Made by a program: the position numbers and the translations under genes
Shown: positions 9,302-15,567 of the stretch, piece after piece
Layout: every line of letters starts with the position of its first letter
Numbering within the stretch: the first letter of the stretch is position 1
Origin: Cochliopodium minus
Taxonomy: Eukaryota > Discosea > Himatismenida > Cochliopodiidae
Assembly: GCA_024220525.1 (NCBI GenBank)
Contig: JAMYWO010000004.1
Coordinates: forward strand, 240,073-255,639
Direction of reading: 5' to 3'
Length of the DNA stretch: 15,567 bases
The notes under the pieces: generated by a model
The model's database searches: none
Told to the model about the DNA's origin: nothing
The model's input: only the letters and a program-made list of their open reading frames with translations

Positions 9302-10635
9302 TGGATAAGGGTACAGAGGGCATTTCTGAGCTTGAGGATTCAACAAATACACAACACTATCACTGAAAAGGTGACCTACCTTGGATTTGATTTTGATAAC
9401 AATGAACCTATTGAAAAAGTGGAAGGTGATCTTTGAAGATATGGTTAAGAATGCTACAATAATCAAAAAAGCGAAAAACCTGTCAACAATTGGAAAATCT
9501 AAAATGATTAAATCCTATGTCCTGTCTCTTATTTACTATCAAGCACCCATTGTCCCAATCTCTGACAAAAAGGTAAAGAAAATGGAAAACCTAGTCAAGT
9601 GATGTCTGTGGTCAAAGAGCATGACAAGTGGATTGCACAAACACATTTAATATTTAAAGACCTGCCTCGGACCAATGAACCTTTGCCTTCTAATGGAGAT
9701 AACGTGATTATCATCAGTAAGAATGGGAAAAAAGATAATAAAGGAAAGCTAGAAGAAAAAACAGAAAAAAGTTGGAAAATTAAGTTGTCAAACAAGATAT
9801 TCAATTTCAAAAAAGAGAAAATATTCCATGAAAAATTTGAGACAAGCCACTTAACTTTTGAGTGGAGTTACTGGGGTACTGGATCACTTGTAAAAGAACT
9901 CTATCAAAACAGCAAAAATAAAATGATAATCAAAACAGAAAAGATGCAAATAATAATCTTCTCTGGTAAAATTGCAAAGAAAATCTCGCTGACGACAAAA
10001 GCTTGTTTTCAAGCATAGGAAAAGTTAATTTCTTCACAAGAGGACAACAAAAATGATTCGAAAAGTTTAATATGAAAACAAACACTCTAACAAATTCTAA
10101 AACATGTAGAGAAAACATTTTCTCTATCCATTCAAGTATCATTCTAAAAATCTTACCAATCTACAATAAAGAAAGTGCAACTTTGCTCGTTGAAAATCAG
10201 CAACGGATGGTACATTTTGTTAGATTCTAAAGCAGCAGAAAGAATCCATTTGGGTACACTAAAAGAATTAGGATATGAAGAGAGAAAAGCTAAACAAAAA
10301 ATTCTTGACAGGAAAAATATAACACTAAGCGGATCAGCAAACCCGGTAACCCAAAATTGTGCTTGGACTTTAAACTGGGCAATCTGGAAATTGAACAACG
10401 TACTCACAAAAAGATAATCCCTACTCAAACTCTAAGCGAGGCTCTTCGTTTCTTTATATCAATGGAAGAATTCAGAACGTTTAATTTTTGGAGAAAATCA
10501 CAGATGAAAGATTACAAGGATGAAAAGAAACATTGGGAGAAAGGAGCTCTGATCTACAGATTTGAAGGAACTCAAGAACCGAAAATCCAGATATCAGAGC
10601 GTGTTATTGAAAATGTCCTATCAGGAATAGGATGA
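9302..10635 (+). pseudogene. LINE-like reverse transcriptase C-terminal remnant
   Basis: The opening (WIRVQRAFLSLRI, then VTYLGFDFDNNEP) and the following block (KKAKNLSTIGKSKMIKSY, LSLIYYQAPI) match the end of non-LTR reverse transcriptases. There, a YLG motif is followed by a long helix and an L-S-x-x-G/K-R/K-x-x-x-I/L-K-S-x-I segment. The catalytic YADD box would lie upstream and is missing. The frame changes at about 9431-9434 and 9600, is lost again between 10018 and 10175, and changes once more near 10360-10410. In-frame stops occur at 9434, 9600 and 10016. Coding texture persists to a TGA at 10633 (LSEALRFFISMEEFRTFNFW, ending NVLSGIG). The later part is unrecognised and could belong to the same protein's C-terminal domain. 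Confidence 0.5.
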
Positions 10636-10651
10636 AAGCAGTTAAAAGCTG
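10635..10651 (+). other. Small 3' hairpin in the LINE-like tail
   Basis: GCAG TTAAAAG CTGC can fold into a 4-bp G/C stem in otherwise A/T-rich DNA, directly after the last stop codon. LINE 3' tails often carry a stem-loop recognised by their reverse transcriptase. Four base pairs is weak support. Confidence 0.25.
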
Positions 10652-10958
10652 CAAAACAAACCCATAGTTTTTTAATTTTGTTTCCAAAAAGGAATAAGTA
10701 AATGAGATTTTATAATTAAACGACTTCTCAGTATGAATCCTCCTATTAAACAATTTTTTCAATGGAAAAAAAAAAAATTATAACAACAATAAAATATACT
10801 CTTATTTTCAAAGTATTTTTTTTGGATAATAGCTTTTGTAAAAAAATTTCAGCAAAGAAAACATGCCATTTTGTTCCAACATCTTTAATCGTAGAAATTT
10901 TAAAAATTTTTTTTTTGGTTGAAATTCTATTTAATTGGTCGAAAATTTTTGGATATTT
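10652..10958. other. A/T-rich spacer, LINE 3' tail and downstream region
   Basis: The first part to about 10780 is the presumed LINE 3' UTR and A-run. The remainder contains a 66-codon open stretch on the plus strand (10762-10962) that is mostly Lys, Phe, Ile and Leu from A/T runs. It overlaps the A-tail and lies tail to tail with the minus-strand gene ending at 10959, so I do not call it a gene. I see nothing else. Confidence 0.5.
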
Positions 10959-11659
10959 TTAGTCAGGAATCCACAAACTATTTCTGGGAACAGGACTCAA
11001 ATAGAAAATTCCTTTGAATTGACAATCCTTTGCACGATGATCAAAATAGTTGATGTCCTCGTGTGTTCCTGTTAACTCGAATTTAATTACTTTTTCATTG
11101 ACAGACAACACTTTCCATTTCATAGTAATACGCATGCAATGTTCACCATAATAACCCCAAGATTTTGTTGTATTATCTTCTATATATCAAAACAAATATT
11201 AATCAATTTTGAATATTTCTGAGAATATAATTCTTAATCAAAAATAAGGTATACTATTCTGCATTCCACCAATGTGAGAATATTCATCTCCTTCTTTTAA
11301 TGTCCCATCAAATTCATAATCTTGGAGACAATATGAAACTTGCTCAACATAATCACAATCATTTGCAATCAATTCCACCGAAATGGTCAATTTATTCTTC
11401 AATTTGATTGAATATAAAAATAATTGTAAATATTTATAAAAATTATTATTTTTACATCTTTAATATCGTATCCCCCTCCTTCAAAATCACAATAGAGAGG
11501 TGCATCTTGATGATTAAGGATTAATTGATTTTCTTTTACATCATATTCACTTATATCCTTCCATTCTACTTTTTTAATATCTTCATCTCCTTCTTCTTCT
11601 TCATCCAATTTGATATTTTTATTTGATTCTTGATTATCTTCTATTTTCCTTTTTTCCAT
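10959..11659 (-). CDS. Three-exon gene for a 188-residue protein of unknown family
   Basis: Exons on the minus strand are 11659-11456 (204 bp), 11396-11255 (142 bp) and 11179-10959 (221 bp), together 189 codons including TAA. Introns are 11455-11397 (GTAAAA...GAAG, phase 0) and 11254-11180 (GTATAC...ATATAG, phase 1). The protein starts with a Lys/Glu/Asn-rich acidic tail of about 30 residues. A compact domain follows with CDFEGGGYDIKD, ISVELIANDCDYVEQ, SWGYYGEHCMRITMKW, FELTGTHEDINYFDHR and CQFKGIFYLSPVPR. Alternating hydrophobic strands, several Trp/Tyr, five Cys and no signal peptide or membrane segment suggest an intracellular beta-rich fold. I do not recognise it. An in-frame upstream extension (to 11728) exists, but TTTTAG at about 11706 looks like an acceptor, so a 5' UTR intron is possible. 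The gene is divergent from the metallophosphoesterase gene. Confidence 0.8.
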
Positions 11660-11819
11660 CTCAATATTGCAATTCTTCCAAATTTTTTTTATATATTTAT
11701 GCTTCCTAAAATCAAATAATATAAACAAATCATTCTGAAATTTATAAAATTTAAATTTGCATGACTCATTTCTTCTTTAAATTCAAATATTTTGAAATAA
11801 TAATTTGTTAAAAAAAAAA
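11660..11819. promoter_or_regulatory. Shared divergent promoter region
   Basis: About 160 bp separate the start codons of two divergent genes. The segment is A/T-rich and includes an unbroken run of A directly before the ATG at 11820. A possible 5' UTR intron acceptor of the left gene lies at about 11706. Both promoters must lie here; no specific element can be assigned. Confidence 0.45.
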
Positions 11820-13361
11820 ATGATTCCAATTGGTTTCCTTTTAATATCTCTGGTGCATACATACATTACTTTCATTTGTATAAAGAAAACAAGATCAAAA
11901 GAAATCTCCAAAAAAGTAACCATATTCCGCACCATTTATGATATATCCTTTTATTTCTTTAGTGAGAGATATTACCAAGTGGTATCATCAACTATATTCT
12001 CAATAATGGCAATTATATATCTTCATTTCGGTGTACATATATTATTCAGCTCTTATAATTACAATTTCATTCATCTCACCAAAAATATAACAAAATCTAA
12101 ATTGCTGATTGGATATCCATCCTTCTTTTTCTTCATTTTCATCTTGCAATCTGCATTATTCACAACAATACAACTCATATTCGAAAATACATTATCCCAA
12201 TATGTTTTCTTAGAAAAAGATAATCAAAATCAATTAATGATAATATTGAAATACATCACCACAAACGAAAGTTTTTCTCTTTATCTGGCATTAACATTAA
12301 GTATAATTGCATTTATCGAAAATGTAAGAAGAATGTTGAAGATTAAAAGTTTTCTTCACATAAACAATAAAATCAAAAATTCTCACAAAGAAAATGTACA
12401 CAAAGTAAAAAACGAAAATCAATTATGTATTAATGAAGAGAAATTCAAAGAAAAGAGAAAGACAACAGAGAATATTGTAATATACCAGATTAGTGATGTG
12501 CATCTTGGATTGTTCATGACAGCAAATGATTTAAGAGATATGATAAATAATGCATTAGAATATGATCCTGATTTCATATTTATTACTGGTGATTTATTGG
12601 GTAACTCTTTGTTTATTTGAAATTTAAATTTAGATTTTCTTTTAGGATCAGAAGTCTATCATGGAGATGAAAAGTTTATTTATGACATCTTGTATTATTC
12701 TTTCGAACCTCTCAAAAGTAAATTTTTTTTTTTTTATTTTTAATCTTTAACAAATATAGATAAAAAGGTGTTTTTTGTTTATGGAAATCATGATTATGAT
12801 ATTTTCAAATGTGTTACAAATGTAATGAATTCTCTTGGAATTAAAGTATTGGCAGACGAAGACATAATATTTGAACATAAAAACCAAAAGTTTCAGATAA
12901 TAGGAAGTCATTTCGTTTTCAGTAAAAGACAAAGAGCCCAAAAGATGTGTTCTTTAGTTGAGAAAACAACCCAAAATATTGATAATAATGAAATAGAAAG
13001 TATTCATAAAATATTTTTAGTTCATAATCCTCAACAGTGGTCGTTATTTTCAGGTATGTCAAAGAAATATCCAATAAAAAATATGTTTTTCTTTTCTGGT
13101 CATTGTCACAAAGTAAAAAATTTTTATAAAACAGTTAATTTTTTCGATAATATAAACAAAAATAAATAGGGAATGTTAGGATTACATGTTAAAAAAATTG
13201 ATCTAAACTTTGTTTCTTTAATTCTAAGAACACCTGACCACGGTTTATTTTCTGATGGATATACAAGTTGCTATGTTCATGGGGGTCATGGAAATCACTT
13301 ATTACCTTTTAGATATGTTCTTTCAAAAGAAAATTCACTATTACTATTACAATTAAAATAA
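11820..13361 (+). CDS. Membrane-anchored metallophosphoesterase (YkuE/TMPPE-like), four exons
   Basis: Exons 11820-12600, 12646-12717, 12760-13112 and 13170-13361 join in phases 1, 1 and 0 to 465 codons plus TAA. Introns are 45, 42 and 57 bp (GTAACT...TTTTAG, GTAAAT...ATATAG, GTAAAA...AAATAG). The N-terminal part has about four hydrophobic segments (near residues 2-22, 55-78, 98-125 and 147-168), so the enzyme is membrane-bound. The catalytic domain shows the metallophosphoesterase motifs in order: D226-x-H228 (ISDVHLGL), G257-D258, G293-N-H-D296, H373 in VHNPQQW and G398-H399-C-H401. Together these form a two-metal phosphoesterase centre. The C-terminal YVHGGHGNHLLPFR matches the closing motif of YkuE-type enzymes. 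The usual GHTHGGQ is GHCHKGM here. Substrate unknown; relatives act on phospholipid or lipid-A precursors. ATG at 11820 is the first in-frame start; a TTG at 11805 is not needed. Confidence 0.88.
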
Positions 13362-13668
13362 AAACCTCTTTTTAATTTTTGGAAATATCCTTTTATTTTA
13401 AAAGAATGAGATTGTCTGGTTACAAAAGAAAAATAAGTAAATATCATATGCAAAACAGGTTTTGGAATTTAGTAAATGACTTTGGAAGACAATCTTTTAC
13501 AAACCAACAATAATTGTTTCACACCAACTCAAAAATTTGTTATGTCAAAAAACAATTTCCATTTTGAATAAATAAAAAAAATTTAAATATCTCCATTTTA
13601 TGAATTCTTCAAATTTCCAAAATTAATTACTATAACCCCAAACGAATACTCCAAAACATTAAGATGTG
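13362..13668. other. A/T-rich spacer before the second retroelement
   Basis: This holds the 3' flank of the metallophosphoesterase gene and unassigned sequence. I see no open frame. It shows no match by eye to the presumed LTR at 9117 and no primer-binding site for a tRNA, so the 5' LTR and leader of the following element are not here; they were probably lost at the N at 13669. Confidence 0.55.
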
Positions 13669-13669
13669 N
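13669..13669. other. Single N directly before the Gag frame
   Basis: A lone ambiguous base follows AAGATGTG and precedes the first complete Gln codon of the Gag frame. It occupies the same kind of position as the N at 7293, between ordinary sequence and the inside of a Ty3/gypsy element. Confidence 0.9.
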
Positions 13670-15567
13670 CAACAGGAACAGCAGTTCCAGCAGATGCAAC
13701 AGTCTCAACAAGTGGAACAGTCCCAGCAGATCCAACAGTCTCAACAAGTGGAACAGTCTCAACAGGTGCAACAGTCTCAACAGGTGGGGCAGTCTCAACA
13801 GGAGCAACAGTCTCAAAAAGAGCAGTTCCTACAAGAACAGATGTTTTTCCTGGATGATTCTTCAGACACTTCAAAAGTGGAAGAAGTGACTCCTGAAATG
13901 GACAATGAGTTGTTGAAACTTATCAATAAACAGCTTGAGGAGAAGTTGAAAATTTCGGAGGAGTCTTTCATGCAAGGATTTGATAAATTCAACAAAATTA
14001 TGTTAAAGATGGAAGAGGATAGAAATAAGGATAAGATATTTTTGGAAAAAGAAATAGTAGATTTGAGACGAGAAAGAGATCAGAATATGTTACAACTGCA
14101 AAGAGATAGGAATGAGATGTTGGAGGATTTCAAGAATATTAGCTTTTCTACTCCCAAACCGGTGGTTCTTGAAGAAGTGAATCGTCGTGTGGTAGTGTTA
14201 AAAGATGATAAAAACAAGTTTTGTTTAACTGGTGGAGATAACACTTTCAAGTTCGAGGTCAACTTTGGATCGTGTTCTTACAGAGTTGATAAGAAAGGAT
14301 CTCTCAAGAAGAATTCTCTGTGTTTTGAAGCAGTTGGGAGGAAGGTAACCGAAGATTTTCTTCATTTCCTCTCTTTGTGGAAAAGAGAGATTGAATCAAA
14401 TTCTTTTGATCAGACTACCTCTTTCTGGTTGTTGCAGGTGAACTGCGAGAAGAATGCGAACGCTACAATCAGTGGGTCAAAGACACTTGGAGAAGCTCTT
14501 TCTTTGCTGGTCACGCAGAATGTCTCCAAAGACAATATGGTACAAATGAGAATGAAACTCGCTGGTTTCAAACAAGAAAATTACGAAGAATTACCTATGT
14601 GGTTGGATAAGTTGTTGGAATTTTCACAATTTTTCGTAGATCTCAAACATGAAGAGCTATTCAAGATATTTGTGGATGGTCTACACAGAAATTTCTCTCA
14701 TTATCATGCTGTTACTTTGAAGTATCTTTCTCCTGAAACTCCTCTTGTTGAACAGAGAAAATCGTTGTATTCTTTGAAGTGGCCTGCCCATCAAGATTCC
14801 CAAAATAGTCGTGGTAGCCTCTCTAACAGCTTTGGTTCTTCAATCAGTTCAAATTCCAATCAAAGTTCGTCTAGTAACAATAGAGAGAGTAGAAACAGAA
14901 GAGAAAACAATCGTGGGGGTAGCTCGAACAATAACAGTAGAGGAGGAAGTTCCAATACTCAAAGTAGTGGGAGTGTTAACAACTCTAGGAGTAATGTCCC
15001 TAATTCTCAATGGACAAGTGATTTAGAGAAACTGAGGGATAACAGAAAATGCACGCAGTGTTTTATGGAGCAACATTCGAGTGGGGAGCGTTGCCCTAAT
15101 CCAAGAAAATGTTTGAATTGCAAACAAGTTGGTCATGAGGCAAGAAGGTGCACCAACTCTTATACTGGATTCTCATTCAACATTAAAGTGGTCAGTCCTG
15201 GCAATGGAGACTTGGAAAAGGATCAAGGAGGCCCAAAGGTAGTTTATAAACATGTACCTCTGCAGCTGGTCTTGCAAGGAAAAAACATGTCTGTAAATGC
15301 TTATCTTGACAGTATGGCTTCTTCCAACTTCATGTCAAAGGGTAGAGCTGATAAGATTGGCTGTAAGGTCCTGAAGGATAATTCAGGTCGAACGTTTGTT
15401 ACATATAACAATGAAAGTCTGAAAATACTTGGTTATTCAACTTTTTCTGCTCATTGGGGTCCTAAGATCAAGGAATTCTCTTTCTACGTGGTGGACACGG
15501 ATGAAAGAATCCCAATCGTTCTTGCAAATCAACTTTTTGACTCTGGAAGAAACTCATGGGTCTGGAA
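13670..15567 (+). mobile_element. Ty3/gypsy retrotransposon 5' coding part (Gag and protease)
   Basis: The segment begins at the N within or near the start of Gag and runs to the window edge with no stop in frame. The order is Gln-rich tract, coiled coil, capsid-like region, Ser/Asn/Arg-rich linker, two zinc knuckles, aspartic protease. Reverse transcriptase and integrase should follow beyond 15567. It is richer in G and C than the host genes. Having no frame damage over about 1.9 kb, it looks much younger than the chromovirus piece at 7294. Confidence 0.85.
13670..15567 (+). CDS. gag: Gag-protease polyprotein, open at both ends
   Basis: One open frame of 632 codons, stop-free to the window edge, with the 5' end lost at the N. 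Residues 1-60 are Gln-rich. A Glu/Lys/Arg coiled coil covers about 75-150 (NKQLEEKLKISEESF onward). A capsid-type helical region spans about 210-370, including LPMWLDKLLEFSQFF and LFKIFVDGLHRNFS, where Gag would self-assemble into particles. A Ser/Asn/Arg/Gly linker of about 70 residues precedes two zinc knuckles (15050-15151), CX2CX4HX5C then CX2CX4HX4C, which bind the RNA genome. The protease follows: the active-site loop reads LDSMASSNFM (Asp codon 15308), where retroelement proteases normally have D-S/T-G-A, and IPIVLANQLFDSGRN is the later conserved segment. The replaced Gly is odd; the Asp is kept. Gag and protease are fused in one frame. Confidence 0.85.
13700..13825 (+). repeat. Seven 18-bp units encoding a Gln-rich hexapeptide
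   Basis: From 13700 the sequence repeats an 18-bp unit, CAGTCTCAACAAGTGGAA and variants, seven times. It encodes QSQQVE, QSQQIQ, QSQQVE, QSQQVQ, QSQQVG, QSQQEQ and QSQKEQ. The codons just ahead (QFQQMQ) look like a more diverged copy. Mixed CAA/CAG use and point changes show it is more than simple trinucleotide slippage. It sits in the N-terminal part of Gag. Confidence 0.92.

Larger units (their letters stand above)
9300..10780 (+). mobile_element. 5'-truncated LINE-like non-LTR retrotransposon copy
   Basis: The left end lies about where reverse-transcriptase-like sequence begins, inside the presumed LTR of the upstream element. The right end is an A-rich stretch (AAAAAAAAAAAA at 10768-10779), as expected for target-primed reverse transcription. 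Between the last stop (10633) and the A-run is a 3' UTR-like segment with a small hairpin. Truncation at the 5' side, decay of the frame and a terminal A-run fit a dead LINE insertion. No target-site duplication was identified. Confidence 0.5.

Noticed and set aside
10762-10962. Open stretch of 66 codons on the plus strand
   Set aside because: It begins in the A-run of the LINE-like tail, consists of Lys/Phe/Ile/Leu from A/T runs, and overlaps the stop of the minus-strand gene. There is no sign of selection.
13659-13874. Minus-strand open stretch rich in Val-Glu-Thr repeats, and a plus-strand Thr/Val/Ser repeat frame
   Set aside because: Both are other-frame readings of the 18-bp Gag repeat. 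The Gln-rich frame is the one continuous with 1.9 kb of Gag and protease.
7294-15567. A single large retrotransposon spanning both Ty3/gypsy pieces
   Set aside because: The integrase/LTR piece lies upstream of the Gag/protease piece in the same orientation, with a LINE-like copy and two intact spliced genes between them. They are separate copies or assembly pieces.

Overview
This is a very AT-rich eukaryotic window. Five or more genes are broken by short GT-AG introns (about 40-190 bp, mostly starting GTAAA or GTATT and ending TTTAG or ATAG). Intergenic DNA is almost pure A/T, and Asn/Lys-rich low-complexity proteins and retrotransposon pieces are present. The character suggests an AT-rich protist (amoebozoan, dictyostelid or anaeramoebid type) or an AT-rich early-diverging fungus. 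I cannot resolve which from sequence alone. I see no prokaryotic features, tRNA or rRNA genes.

Layout. 1-613: A/T minisatellite. 614-4068 (minus): a multi-exon gene with an N-terminal coiled coil, in-phase micro-exons of 24, 54 and 12 (or 9) bp, and a large C-terminal region with features of a cut-and-paste (DDE-type) transposase; it carries one frameshift. 4535-5166 (plus): a decayed copy of an Hsp70-family gene, recognised from several colinear motif remnants. 5810-7292 (plus): a multi-exon Asn/Lys-rich coiled-coil gene of unknown function, cut off at a single N. 7294 to about 9300: the 3' part of a Ty3/gypsy chromovirus (integrase, GPY/F region, chromodomain, a probable second chromodomain, polypurine tract, LTR start), broken by frameshifts and stops. 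About 9300-10780: a 5'-truncated, decayed non-LTR (LINE-like) reverse transcriptase tail. 10959-11659 (minus): a cleanly spliced three-exon gene for a 188-residue protein of unknown family. 11820-13361 (plus): a four-exon gene for a membrane-anchored metallophosphoesterase, divergent from the previous gene over about 160 bp. 13670-15567 (plus): an intact open Gag-protease reading frame of a Ty3/gypsy element, starting at a second single N and running off the window.

The gene content does not form a pathway. It is a patchwork of ordinary spliced genes and retroelement pieces. Both single Ns sit exactly where host-like sequence meets the inside of a retroelement, so those junctions may be assembly joins rather than real insertions. 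The exon models for 10959-11659 and 11820-13361 are well supported: every junction keeps phase, and the summed exons give 189 and 466 codons including stop. The models for 614-4068 and 5810-7292 are good in the middle and uncertain at their 5' ends.
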